A DNA stretch of 64,000 nt, taken from positions 120,526,053-120,590,052 of the forward strand of contig OV884056.1 in the NCBI GenBank assembly GCA_930367215.1. Direction: 5' to 3'. Made by a program: the position numbers and the translations under genes. Positions 22,641-33,471 of this stretch are shown piece after piece (the first letter of the stretch is position 1; each line of letters opens with the position of its first letter). A model generated the notes under the pieces. The model had not been told where the DNA came from and searched no databases. It saw only the letters and a list, made by a program, of their open reading frames with translations. The stretch is from Pollenia angustigena. Taxonomy: Eukaryota > Arthropoda > Insecta > Diptera > Polleniidae.

Positions 22641-22670
22641 TGGCGATCCTGCCTAACCTTCAATTTAATT
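22640..22670 (+). other. PBS of copy B with an overlapping start codon
   Basis: The LTR-final A joins PBS TGGCGATCCTGCC (22641-22653) to form ATG, opening MAILPNLQFN and then TAG (22670-22672 region). The PBS type is shared with copies A and D. Confidence 0.75.
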
Positions 22671-22838
22671 AGACATAGCACATCTAAGAGACTACACAGC
22701 AGTCTTGCTTATCTCTTAGTTCTTAAATTAAATTAAACATAGATCCTTGACAGACACAGCTTAAGCTTAGTCAGGATCTATGAGCGTTAAAAAAAAAAAA
22801 AAAAAAAAAAAACATTTTTTTTTAATTTTTCCCCACAT

Positions 22839-23201
22839 ATGACGGAATCCTGGGAGGAGATCCTTCGGAACCTAAAGGAAGCTGAAGAGCACTGGGCTAA
22901 ACTGCTAGTAGAAGGAAGTACGGAGCAAAAACCAGCCATACTGGAAAGGGGGCCGAAACCAGTGAAGCCAAGAAAAAGAACAAGAACAGTTGAGAAGGAA
23001 GCCAAGCACCAAATATTTCCCTTGCCAAATACACGGAAATCAAGAGGTGGAGAAGTCAACAGGCTTAAAAAGCAGCTGGAAGTCTTAAAACACCAACAGA
23101 CCTACGAACAAGGGGAATGCCTAGAAAAAATAGAAGAGGCGATAAAGAAGACGAAAATTCAAATAAGAAATTTAAAGAATAAGAAAAAAAAAAATAAATA
23201 A
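22839..23201 (+). CDS. Copy B ORF1, basic coiled-coil protein
   Basis: 120 codons from ATG 22839 (MTESWEEILRNLKEAEEHW). The N-terminus is acidic and helical, the middle is Pro/Arg/Lys-rich, and the C-terminus has heptad-like leucines and a Lys-rich tail. It corresponds to ORF1 of copy D (59625-59987): both carry RGG followed by LxxLxxxLxxL. The position between PBS and gag matches small upstream ORFs of mdg1/412-type elements. The function is not known to me. A role in RNA binding or packaging is only a guess from charge. Confidence 0.65.
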   Translation: MTESWEEILRNLKEAEEHWAKLLVEGSTEQKPAILERGPKPVKPRKRTRTVEKEAKHQIFPLPNTRKSRGGEVNRLKKQLEVLKHQQTYEQGECLEKIEEAIKKTKIQIRNLKNKKKKNK

Positions 23202-23500
23202 AAAATAATTATATGTAAAAGAAAAACTAAAAATATAAATTAATAAGAAAATGATAAAAAATTTTAATAATAATAATATTAATTGAAATATGTTTTCTGT
23301 TACTATCCAAAACAATATTACTAATGTTAGAAACATTATTTTAAAAAAATAAATATAAATATGTATAAATAAGAACATTACTTTAAAACTATTAACAAAA
23401 TCAAATGTATAAACCAAAAAAAAAAAAAAAAAAAAAAAAAAACAAATAAGCTAGGAAAAGTAGAATTATTAATAGATAGAAGCATTTTTGAAAAACAACA

Positions 23501-23674
23501 ATGAGGAAATTTTTAATAACAATAATTATAATAGTATTAGTCATAGTACTGGTAGGCTTTTGGATTAAAGTTAGCATTGTTAATGCAATAGAACGAAATG
23601 TACAAGAAATTCAAAATTTTATAGGAAGACAAATAGAAAGAATTTTCTCAATAAAAAATATACTACCGTTCTAA
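23501..23674 (+). CDS. Small membrane ORF 1 of copy B (57 aa)
   Basis: ATG 23501. Residues 4-21 are almost all Ile/Val/Leu (FLITIIIIVLVIVLVGFW), a clear membrane helix after MRK, followed by an amphipathic stretch with Arg/Glu. It is too short for routine ORF calls. It precedes a second membrane ORF by 14 nt. No homology is recognised. Its existence as protein is inferred from its conserved position relative to the membrane ORF of copy A. Confidence 0.5.
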   Translation: MRKFLITIIIIVLVIVLVGFWIKVSIVNAIERNVQEIQNFIGRQIERIFSIKNILPF

Positions 23675-23688
23675 GTTTAAAATAAATA

Positions 23689-23835
23689 ATGAATGTTTTA
23701 AAAGAATTGTACAATAAGTATATAGGCTGGATAGTGATATTTGTAATCTTAACCCCTGTAATCATAGTTTTGGATATGAAAATATTAAAGTTTGTGAAAT
23801 TAGTCATAAGAGATTTTTCTAAATGGAATTCATAG
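23689..23835 (+). CDS. Small membrane ORF 2 of copy B (48 aa), overlapping gag
   Basis: ATG 23689, TAG 23833-23835. GWIVIFVILTPVIIVL (residues 13-28) is a hydrophobic helix between basic/aromatic flanks. Its end overlaps the gag start (ATG 23823) by 13 nt in another frame, a layout suited to stop-restart translation. Copy A has a membrane ORF ending as TAATG at its gag start. Confidence 0.55.
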   Translation: MNVLKELYNKYIGWIVIFVILTPVIIVLDMKILKFVKLVIRDFSKWNS

Positions 23836-24908
23836 AGCAACTGAATCAGATTATAATTAATGCAAGAAAATCAATAGGAAGACCCTATACTACAGATACT
23901 ATTAATGAGAAAAAGCTAGAAATAGAGAAGATTGAAAAAGACTTAAATATCAACCTAAGGGATTCAGAGGGAAAAGGAATAGTAGATGAATTTAGAAAAC
24001 TAAAAGAAGAAGCACTCAATTTATTAAAAACACATTTAGATAAGAAATCTTTAATACAGAAAAGACAAGTCGTAGTCATGGCATCCTTAGATTTAAATGA
24101 GCTTTCAACTATCACAAAGTTAATACCAATATTTTCGGGTAAAACTAATGAATTACAAACATTTTTATCAAATTTGGAAATGGTATTTGCATCTATTTCA
24201 TCAGATAAGCATGTTTCTTTTTTCAATTTTGTTTTCAAATCAAGATTGGGATTAAATGTACAAAACCGAAATAAACAAATACAAGTACCCACAACCATAG
24301 AAGAACTAATTAAAATTTTGAAAACAACATATAAATCATTAAAGACCGCAAACACTTTGCTAAATGAAATAACACGGATATCACAAAAGGATAACAACAT
24401 ATTGGGTTTTGCTGCAAAAATAGAGAAACTCATTACAGAACCAAACGAGGTGCAGGTATTAGAACAAGGTGAATCTAGTAGGAGCACTATAGTAAGCACA
24501 AACAATAAGATAGCGTTCAATGCATTTTTGAATGGGTTAACTGACCCACAAATAATATCTACTATCTACGCAAGCCAAGTAACGACATTTTCTGAAGCTT
24601 TGAAAATTGCCGAAAACGCTTCATCTCGTGTAGAACAACAACGAATACTACATTACAACACACAACAGAATCAAAATTCGTCAAATAGAAACTGTAGAAA
24701 ATGTGGAGGAAACCATAATGGTAGATGCCCCGCAGATGGAAGTAAATGTCATAATTGTGGAAAATTCAACCATTTTGGAAAAATGTGTTTGACCAAAACA
24801 CCAGGCTACAACAACAGAAATTATAACAACAGCGGTAACAATAATAACAGAAATCATAACAACAACAGTAACAATGGTAACATAAATTTTAACAACAACA
24901 AGAGGTAA
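23823..24908 (+). CDS. gag: Copy B Gag
   Basis: 361 codons. The N-terminus is IIINARKSIGRPYTTDT, then a coiled-coil, a capsid-like region (STITKLIPIFSGKTNELQTF, residues about 96-115), and two zinc knuckles near residues 290-325: CRKCGGNHNGRC (shortened spacing) and CHNCGKFNHFGKMC (canonical CX2CX4HX4C). The tail is an Asn-rich run. It would assemble the particle and bind RNA. It appears intact. Pol lies in another frame after a short gap, so either a frameshift or a lost base links them. Confidence 0.85.
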   Translation: MEFIEQLNQIIINARKSIGRPYTTDTINEKKLEIEKIEKDLNINLRDSEGKGIVDEFRKLKEEALNLLKTHLDKKSLIQKRQVVVMASLDLNELSTITKLIPIFSGKTNELQTFLSNLEMVFASISSDKHVSFFNFVFKSRLGLNVQNRNKQIQVPTTIEELIKILKTTYKSLKTANTLLNEITRISQKDNNILGFAAKIEKLITEPNEVQVLEQGESSRSTIVSTNNKIAFNAFLNGLTDPQIISTIYASQVTTFSEALKIAENASSRVEQQRILHYNTQQNQNSSNRNCRKCGGNHNGRCPADGSKCHNCGKFNHFGKMCLTKTPGYNNRNYNNSGNNNNRNHNNNSNNGNINFNNNKR

Positions 24909-24948
24909 TAACAATAACAGACAAACACAAACAACAGAAATTATAATA

Positions 24949-27559
24949 TAAATCACATGGAAGATCAGGGAAACTTCCAAATCCCGGAGTCAACCCGCAC
25001 AGAGACTCCATTGGGAATGAACTAGACACAAAAAGAATTTATAGCATATCATCTAACCTCAGAAATTATGTAAATTTACATATCGTTGGCGTTAAGAACA
25101 GCCTTACGTTTTTGATTGATACAGGAGCGGATGTCTCTCTGTGTAAAGAACAATTTTTAGAAATTTATGAAGAAAATCAAGATGATTATTGCAACTTAAC
25201 AGGAATCACAGAAAATGTAATTAAATCACTGGGTTCCACAAAAATAAAAATTAAAATAGATAACGATGTAATTAGTCAAAAAATACAATTGGTAGAAAAT
25301 AAATTTCCAATAAAGACGGATGGAATTCTTGGCAGAGATTTTTTAGTAAGATATAAATGCAATATTGACTATGATAAATATGTGCTAACATTTAACATCA
25401 ACAACGAAACAGTAATTATACCGATACATGACAGTACTTACAAAATAAATGAAATTAGAATACCACAAAGAAGTGAAATAGTTTTACCATTCACAATCGA
25501 ATTAGAAGAAGATGCCGTTGTTACAAACAGAGAAGTTACCAAAGGAGTATTTTTGGCAAATGTAATAGTACCTAAATATGGAAATCAACATATAAAATTA
25601 TTAAACGTTACCGATAAAATAGTAATCATAGAGAATCTGAAGATAGAAACTGTCCCATTAAAATATTACGATATATGTACCATTAATGAAAATGAGAGTG
25701 ACGAACAAAGTTCAAACAGTCGTTTTACAAAACTTTTAAATACACTTAATCTGGATGAAGTAAACGATGAGAACAAAAAGCAACTAATAAATATATTAAA
25801 GGAATATCAGTCAATATTCCACACTGAAGACGAATACTTAGGTATCAATAATTTTTATAAACAGACAATAAAATTGAGCGACAGTAGTCCTGTATATATT
25901 AAAAATTATAGATTACCACAAACTCAGACAGCAGAAATAAATTCGCAAGTAAAGAAACTCTTGGAAAGCAACATTATTGAACCATCTTTAAGCCCATATA
26001 ACGCACCACTGCTGCTAGTTCCAAAAAAAGGACAAACAGATTTAAAGAAATGGAGATTAGTTGTCGATTTTAGAAAATTGAACGACAAAGTTGTGAACGA
26101 CAAATTTCCTTTATCTCGTCTAGATGACATTTTGGATAAATTAGGGAGAGCAAAATACTTTTCAACATTAGATATGACAAGTTCATTTCACCAAATTGAA
26201 CTTGATCAAAAATCTCGCCCTTATACAGCTTTTTCAACACCTGATGGGCATTATCAATATACAAGATTACCATTCGGTCTGAAAATATCTTCCAACAGCT
26301 TTCAGCGAATGCTAACAATAGCTTTATCTGGGTTGGAATCCGAAGCTTTTATATACGTAGACGATATAATAGTATTCGGATGCAGTCTAAAACATCATAA
26401 CGAAAGTCTCGTAAAAGTATTTGAAAGGTTAAGAAAATACAATTTGAAACTTAATGCTAAAAAATGTTGTTTTTTAAAACCAGAGGTAATATATCTAGGA
26501 CATTTAATAACTTCAGAAGGAATTAAGCCAGATCCAGAAAAATTTGATGCTATAACTAAATATCCCATACCCAAGAATGCTGACGATGTAAGAAGATTTG
26601 TGGCATTTTGTAATTATTACAGACGATTTATTGAGAATTTTGCTGATATAGCAAATTGTTTAAACAAATTATTGAAAAAAGGTCAAAAATTCGAATGGAC
26701 TGAAAGATGTCAAAGAGCATTCGATACTCTAAAAAATAAACTTATTAGTCCACCTATTTTGCAGTATCCAAATTTCGAAAAACCGTTCGTCCTAACAACG
26801 GATGCATCAGAATTTGCTTTAGGCGCTATATTATCGCAAGGAGAAATTGGTGAGGATAAACCAATATCATTCGCAAGTCGCTCACTTAACAAATACGAAA
26901 GGAATAAATCGGTAATCGAAAAAGAATTATTGGGAATCTATTGGGGTATACAATTTTTTAGACCTTATTTATACGGCAGAAAATTTATCGTAGTAACAGT
27001 CCACCGTCCATTAATTGCATTATTCTCACACAAAAACCCAAGCTCAAAATTAACCAGAATCCGAATGGAGCTATCTGATTATGATTTCCAAATAGTTTAT
27101 AAAAAAGGAAAAAATAATACTAACGCAGACGCACTGTCAAGAATACAAACAATGGTACCTCAAACAATTGACGAAAATATAAAGAAAACGCTGGTGATTA
27201 CAAGAAATATGAAAAAGAAAATGATACAAAATGAAGAAATACAAAATGAGGAAATAAGAAATGAGGAAAAGAAAAAGAAAAACAAACAGAGAAGAGATCG
27301 ATCCAAGGAAAATGGTAATGTGAATCCTGAAGAGTCTGATCAACTCAAAATATGGGATTGTACATCCATAAAAGATATAAAACTTGCAAGAAAATTTAAA
27401 TTTATATTAGAAAAGTCAACCAAAGAATTCGTAGTAGAAAACAATCATGCATTAAATCAAACGGCCGTCAGATGTTGCGATAATCCCTATTATTTAGATA
27501 ATATGTTGGAGAAACTACCTTCTGTTTTAAGCAGATTGAATTGTGTAAGTTCGCACTAG
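24949..27559 (+). CDS. pol: Copy B Pol: protease, RT, RNase H
   Basis: The open frame extends upstream to about 24949 with no ATG, consistent with frameshifted expression from gag. The protease is FLIDTGADVSLCK (25109). RT has the motifs WRLVVDFRKLN, FSTLDMTSSFHQIELD, RLPFGLK and AFIYVDDIIVFG (about 26345). RNase H has TDASEFALGAILS, EKELLGIYWG and TNADALSRI, but the usual TDH motif reads TVHRPL (about 26998), a loss of one catalytic Asp. A stop at 27557 ends the frame, and the integrase continues in another frame with a 19-nt overlap. Confidence 0.85.
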
Positions 27560-28704
27560 AAAAAAGTGACGAGATATTTAAGAAAATAAAGATAGAAAGA
27601 TTGAAAGAAATCATAAATAAAAGTAAAGAAAAAGACGTCAGAATTCTACTATACAAAAATCCTCAAAGAATTGAAAATGAAAATAAAAAACATGAACTAA
27701 TTAAATTGTATCACAGCACACCATGCGGAGGACATTTCGGAGTTAGAAAAACTTTAATAAAATTAAAACAGAAATACATATGGAAGAATATGTTCAAAAT
27801 GGTAAAAAATTATGTATTAAAATGTGACCTTTGTCAAAGAAATAAACAGATGAGACACACCAAGGAACCATTATGTATCACAGACACACCAAAGGATAGT
27901 TTTTCTACCATAGTCATAGATACAGTTGGACCTCTACGACCATCAGGAAACTACCGGTATATACTAACTATGCAATGTGAACTAACCAAATACATGATAG
28001 CCGCACCAATGGAAACCAAGGAAGCAAAGTCAATAGCAAAATGCTTAACAGAAAACTTGATATTAAAATATGGTATATTTAAAACACTAAAATCAGATAG
28101 AGGAACAGAATTTGTAAACGAATTGCTTAAGGAAATATGTAGTCTGTTGAAGATAGAACAAAAATTATCAACACCATACCATCATGAAACTCTTGGTACT
28201 GTGGAAAGAAACCACAGAGTTCTAAATGAATATTTTCTATCATTTGTAAAGGATGATAATTGGGAAGAATGGATTCCTTACTATGCATTCGCATACAACA
28301 TAACACCCCATGTAGACACAGAGTACTCACCTTTTGAGCTAGTTTTCGGAAAATTACCAACTTTGCCATGGGATGAAGTCATGAATCATCCAAAGGTTTA
28401 CAATTTAGAAAACGATGCTAATGAATTAAAGACAAGGTTAAAGCATTCTCTAGAAAAAGCTAGAAAGTTAATAGAAATAACAAAAAAAGATAGAAGTATA
28501 GAATCGTACAATAAAATGAATAGGATAGATCTTAATATAGGAGATTTAGTGTTAGTAATATTAGAAAATAGAAAAAAAAAAAATGAAGCACCATACATTG
28601 GCCCTTATGAAGTAGTAAATATAGATAATGTTAATGTAGAAATAAAAATAAATGGAAAAACAAAAATCTTACATAAGAATTTATTAAAGAAATATAAGAA
28701 ATAA
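27541..28704 (+). CDS. Copy B integrase
   Basis: 387 codons in the frame after a shift at 27541-27559. The HHCC zinc domain reads LYHSTPCGGHFG...CDLCQRNK (27709-27840). The catalytic triad is VIDTVGPL (D), KSDRGTEF (D) and GTVERNHR (E), all present. The C-terminus has the GPY motif (YIGPYEVVNI) and ends KKYKK. It inserts cDNA into chromosomes. The single shift from the RT frame may be the only lesion besides the RNase H change. Confidence 0.85.
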   Translation: MCKFALEKSDEIFKKIKIERLKEIINKSKEKDVRILLYKNPQRIENENKKHELIKLYHSTPCGGHFGVRKTLIKLKQKYIWKNMFKMVKNYVLKCDLCQRNKQMRHTKEPLCITDTPKDSFSTIVIDTVGPLRPSGNYRYILTMQCELTKYMIAAPMETKEAKSIAKCLTENLILKYGIFKTLKSDRGTEFVNELLKEICSLLKIEQKLSTPYHHETLGTVERNHRVLNEYFLSFVKDDNWEEWIPYYAFAYNITPHVDTEYSPFELVFGKLPTLPWDEVMNHPKVYNLENDANELKTRLKHSLEKARKLIEITKKDRSIESYNKMNRIDLNIGDLVLVILENRKKKNEAPYIGPYEVVNIDNVNVEIKINGKTKILHKNLLKKYKK

Positions 28705-28907
28705 ACAAATAATAAATATTGTAAAATAAGACAAAACCAAAAATATTAGAACATAAGAATTACAAAAAAAAAATAAAATTAGTTAGTAAAATTAGTTATT
28801 ATAAAACAAAAAAAAAAAGAAAAGACATAAAACTAAAAAATACTAAAATATAAGAATTACATAAAAATAAATTAATTTTTTAAATACATATGCACTTATA
28901 AGAACAA
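28705..28907 (+). other. 3' untranslated region of copy B
   Basis: AT-rich, with repeated AAAATTAG/AAGAATTACA motifs. There is no env-like ORF. It is interrupted at about 28908 by the nested TIR element and resumes near 32299. Confidence 0.5.
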
Positions 28908-29816
28908 TCCCTGCAAGCATTTTATGAAAAAATTAATCATATTCGAGTCATTTATGACTCATCTGCACGATTAAAATAAGCATATATGAGCTCATTTTAT
29001 GATCATAAATAATTGTTTTCTCGGGAGGAAATGGTACCCTACCCGGGACTCTTCTTGAGGAGTCTTTTATTACCCGCTTTTCTGATCAGTTTCGACTCAT
29101 TTATGACTCATATTTTTAATGACTTGCGAGTCTTTTTCAAGTCATTTTTTAGTCGTAAATCTGATTGTCTGCGAGTCTTTTTCGACTCATTTTTAAGTCG
29201 TATTTTTGATCGTCTAAGAGTCTTTTTCTACTCATTTTTTAGAAGTATTTCTGATCCTATATATGTATGTATATATTAGAGTCTTTTTCGAGTCGTTTTT
29301 AGTCGTTTTTCTGATTAAATTATTATTAAATTAAATGTTTTGTAAAAAAATTAATTGCATTTAAAAATAAATAATAATAAAAGTGGTATTTATTAATTCG
29401 TCGTAAATAACAATAACAACAATATAATATATAATAATATATGTAATTTTATAAATAATCCATTTTAAAAAATAAAAAAATAATTATTCAAAATAATTCA
29501 AAGTTAAAAAAATATTTTTATAAATTAAATTTAATTTGGAGTTTACTTTTATTCACCGTAGCATATACAAAATGTTTTTGTACCACAGCGTTCATGTATT
29601 TGTCTGTGCATTTGAATTTGTGATGAGAAATAGCTAAAAAAATTTGATACAGTATTTATCGGATATAAGAAACTTAAAAAATCCAGGAAAAAAGTTTCTT
29701 ACAAGCGTTTCTTTCTTATATACAACTATTTTATATAAGAAACTTATTTTTTATATAAGTAGCTATGGCCATAAGACTTTCATATTTTGGTTTTCTGTCT
29801 CTTTTTTTGTTACATA

Positions 29817-29955
29817 GGGTCATCACCTGACAATTTTTTGTTATAATAAACGTCAAACTTCATAAAAAAAAAAAAAAAACGCTGACAAAAATTTTAAAGT
29901 TTTTCTATATGGACTTTGACGTTTGGTATGACAAAAAATTGTCAGGTGAAGACCC
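29817..29955. mobile_element. 139-bp palindromic MITE
   Basis: The arms GGGTCATCACCTGACAATTT and the inverted AAATTGTCAGGTGAAGACCC extend to about 41 bp each, with an A-run loop. It is nested in the mariner-type element. Confidence 0.85.
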
Positions 29956-30165
29956 CATATTAACGTTTCTAACATTAAATAATTATTGTCTATGTCTTTT
30001 GAGTTTTTCAATGTTTTAGATAACGCTGAAAGTCCAATATTATATTTTTTGCAATTTCGCTTCTTTTTATACCGTTTTGTATTTCTTTTAAAATTTTAAC
30101 TTTTGTTTTTATTGACAAAGAACACAAAGCTTCTCATGAGTACCAGCGCGCTCATCAAAAACTAA

Positions 30166-30635
30166 AGGTAGAAGTACATAACACGCGTTAGGGCGCGCGC
30201 GCTCTGTCGTCTTCTGTCAAAAAAAGTTAAGCTAGTGTATTTTCATAGAACAAGCTACATGCAAAATATTTTGACGCGCTTGCGCCAGAAAGTTGGTTAA
30301 CTTTGAACTTTTTAACGCGTTGCATATTTTTGACAAGTAATCAGCTGACAATAAAAAGAATAATTTAACAAATTTGTGAATCATGAAAGAAAAACTTATT
30401 GAAGAGTTTAAAAAACATACAATATTTATATAAAAATAATAAATTCAATAAAATAACAAAATCTTGATATACTTTCGCACACGTTTTTAATGCACAAATA
30501 AGTAAACAAATAAAAAACAGCTGACAGGAATGGCTTTTGTAACGCGTGTTGTGTAACTTGCAATTTTTTACGCGCTAAAGTTTTTAAACGCACGATACTC
30601 GTCGACGAACTAACGCGTGCTATGTACTTCCACCT
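30166..30635. mobile_element. Harbinger-type MITE 1 (TAA TSD)
   Basis: The TIR consensus is AGGTRGAAGTACATARCACG, with ends at 30166 and 30635. TAA flanks both sides (30163-30165, 30636-30638), the 3-bp duplication typical of PIF/Harbinger. The same family is found at 48620-58409. Confidence 0.85.
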
Positions 30636-30638
30636 TAA

Positions 30639-30963
30639 AGATGGAGGTCTATAACACGCGTTTTCGCCTCCACGCAGCGCATGTTTTTATAACCTTACTT
30701 GCGTTCTACGTTTCAAGTTACATGCAACGCTTTTTATGCAGCAGCAGCACAAGTAAAAATAAAATTTAATTTGTCAAAATCAGCTGATTTGTTCGAACGC
30801 AGCTTATGACGCTTACAAAAGTAGAAAGTAAACCTTCTTTTCGCCTCAAGGCATCTACGCTTTTGTGCATGTAACTTACTACGTATAACTACACAGATTC
30901 TACTTTTTTGACAGCTGTGTATGCTGCGAAAAAGCGAGTAGCGCGTGGTGTGGACCTCCAGCT
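30639..30963. mobile_element. Harbinger-type MITE 2, in tandem with MITE 1
   Basis: The TIR is AGATGGAGGTCTATAACACG at the left, and inverted AGCTGGAGGTCCACACCACG at the right. It starts directly after the right TAA of MITE 1 and ends before TAA 30964-30966, giving TAA-MITE1-TAA-MITE2-TAA. The TIRs of the two are related but distinct. Confidence 0.85.
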
Positions 30964-32446
30964 TAAAACTAAAAAAAAAACTTTGTTCTTGTTGTAAAAC
31001 GGTCAGAAAACAGAGTTGTCCATGCAAGCTACATAAATTCTGTGTTGCCGTTGGAAGTTTCTTATATAAATTCTTTTTCTATACATTTTGTGATTTTGGT
31101 GTTTAAGAAAAATGTTCTTTTATCAGTTTTTTTCTTATAAGCGTTTTTCTTATATGAAACCTTTTTTGTTAGAGAAATCGCAAAAAAGACATGGTGTATT
31201 TGAAAATGTTTCTTATAAACGTTTTGTTCTTATATGAGATGTTCTTATATCCGAATAATACTGTATTAATTATTTTTATTTTAGACAATTAAATATGTAA
31301 GGGAATTCAAATGCAAACTATCAGATCTTAATGAAACTTAGATATATTGCAGAGAATAAAAATTAATTGGACACAAGGGTTAAAAAGCGGGCTCAAAAAT
31401 GACCCAAGATTTTTGTTATTCAAAACAATGGGTTTCATTGGATTATTTTTGACCCCACTTTTTAACCCTTTAATGTGAGATTGGGCAGCAAAGCACTTAA
31501 TTTTTATTCTCTAGATACTTCCCTTGTTGGACGTGTACCTTCCTTAAATAATTGTTATTAAGTAAATTTTTCCCGCACTTGGCTTAGTACTAGTCCCCTT
31601 CCAGCTGTATAAAGAGGCCAATTCATCAGAAAATACTTTACAAACAGCGACTCCTATAAATTGTGCTGGTCCGTCACCTCCTGTTTTTGCAATGAACTGT
31701 TTCTGAAAATTTGTTTTCCCGATTAACAATGATTTTTATGAAATTATTTATAATTTTATACAATATTTAATACTTACAAATTGTCTAATGAGAAAACTGG
31801 TGTGTTGGCGATATTAATTTTTCGGCTTTCTTTTTTGCCAATCTTTTTATTTTTGTGACTGGCATAACCTTTTTTCAATCACTTTTTATAAAATTGTATT
31901 ATTATTTATATATGTACCTACTTTCATTTTAATTTTAATATAATATATTAAATTCTATTTATTTCTATATTTTTATTCTATTAATTTTATATTACGCTTG
32001 CTTCAAAGCTAACTATTTTTACAAATAAAAATCAGTTTTTCATCATCAAGATGATCAAAATATTATTCATAAATAACTTCAAAACAGTCATATTTCAAAC
32101 ACCTGTATGATCCATTTTCGATTACTGTGTTTTGTTATTGCATTTTCAATAAATTACTTTTTAAGCATAAGAACGAATCATTTTCGAGTCTTTTTTTAAG
32201 CGCGAAAGTGATTAATCAGTTTTTAGTCGTCAAAAGTACTCGAGGAAGACTTAGTAAGGTGATTTTTGATAAAACAATCTTCCAAATGCTAGTAGGGATA
32301 TTTTTAACAAAAAAAAAAAATAAACAAAACTTTTGTATACATTTTTATTACAAACTGTAAAATCTCTATAAATTGTTCCACGCACGCATCACATTACATA
32401 ATAGATTAAAATTTTAAAATTTCTAAATAAAATTATAAAATTTTAA

Positions 32447-32988
32447 CTGAAAGATTGGGGGTGTAGTGTATCCACACAATTCCACTTAATACATTCTTTG
32501 CAATAGTAAACAAACACATTCTTTTACTTGTTAAACAAAATGTACCGCTTGCAGAATATAAACAAATTGACTTGCAGTATTAAGATAGGTCAGTAAAAAA
32601 CCAAATTGTTTTTACTTTGTCGCAAGCATAAATTCTTTTGGGCAATATGATATTTTAAATAAACAACGGTCAACGCTCGCTTACTCATAGTGACAAAATA
32701 TCGACAAAAATAAGTCAAAGTACATTTTAATAATTTCTGCTGAACTAACAAATTCTTCACTTTGAAGAATTTGTATGATACACTGAACACCACTCAAAGC
32801 AAAATACAATAATATTGAAAATAATAAAATTACTCAATTATTTATGTGTACCTGTTACAATACTGTATATTTGTATGTTTGTATATTTGTATGTATGTAT
32901 ATTTGTATGTAAGTTAGTGCTAAGTACGTAATTGAGTGAAATTTGTAAAGTCACTCAATATTAGGTTAATCTTTATTCTCATAAGTAG
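32447..32988 (+). repeat. PPT and first part of the 3' LTR of copy B
   Basis: The purine tract GAAAGATTGGGGG ends at 32461. The LTR starts TGTAGTGTATCC at 32462 and is cut at 32988 by the BEL insertion (TSD AGTAG). The rest of the LTR is at 40940-41034. Confidence 0.9.
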
Positions 32989-33442
32989 TGTTTACCCTTA
33001 ATATTTTTTAAGGGAAATTAAAATTTTGGTAATTTCTAAATTTTAATTTATCAAATTCTTAAAATGTCGGGCAATATTTGAAATAAAAAAGAACGCGTCT
33101 TGTTGCTTTGTATGTATAATAACAATTCTTTTCTTTTCCAGTTTTCTATTTTTCCAGGACCAATCGTTATTTTTAACATTATATGCAATATTATAAATTC
33201 AGGATTGCCGTTTGTTATATTCATTAAGTCATGTTTAATTCATTTTATGACATGTATTTCAAATAATTAATTCATTAAAAACATTTAATAATAAAAAAAC
33301 AATTAATAACTGAGTTATTATTAAAAAAAAAATAATAAAAAAAATAAGTTTTTCTTAAAAAAGGGATAAAAATAAATGAGTATAAAAACCCATGTTGTGG
33401 AGAAACCCATCTGGCCAAAAACTCCACTATTACGCTCCAACA
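32989..33442 (-). repeat. 3' LTR of the BEL element
   Basis: 454 bp. On the coding strand it runs TGTTGGAGCG...GGGTAAACA. It is preceded on that strand by a purine-rich AATGGGGCCGGAA tract. It lacks 17 bp present in the other LTR (GTGAATATATTTATTAA). Confidence 0.9.
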
Positions 33443-33471
33443 TTCCGGCCCCATTGAACGATCGCAGGTCT

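Larger units (their letters stand above)
29650..31263. mobile_element. mariner/Tc1-type non-autonomous element
   Basis: The TIRs CAGTATTTATCGGATATAAG and the inverted CTTATATCCGAATAATACTG (one mismatch) are flanked by TA on both sides (29648-29649, 31264-31265). GTTTCTTATATAAG motifs repeat in both ends. It holds three smaller MITEs and has no transposase. Confidence 0.85.
28908..32298. mobile_element. TIR element with GAGTC-rich ends, nested in copy B
   Basis: The ends TCCCTGCAAGCATTT and the inverted AAATGCTAGTAGGGA match at 13 of 15 positions. Both subterminal regions are built of GAGTCTTTTTCGACTCATTT and TTTAGTCG-type motifs (28940-29310 and 32165-32235). There is no transposase. The TA-flanked element at 29650-31263 lies inside it. 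Boundaries are approximate, and no target duplication was confirmed. Confidence 0.6.

Noticed and set aside
23885..24520. 211-codon minus-strand ORF over Gypsy B gag
   Set aside because: It is antisense to gag with its clear zinc knuckles and family motifs. It is Ser/Phe/Leu-rich because of A/T-biased sense codons.
29013..29279. 88-codon ORF (FFKSFFSRKSD repeats)
   Set aside because: It is a translation of the GAGTCTTTTTCGACTCATTT subterminal repeats, not a gene.
28705..32461. Envelope gene of Gypsy B
   Set aside because: The 3.7 kb after pol is explained by nested TIR elements. No signal peptide, transmembrane or fusion-type ORF is present.
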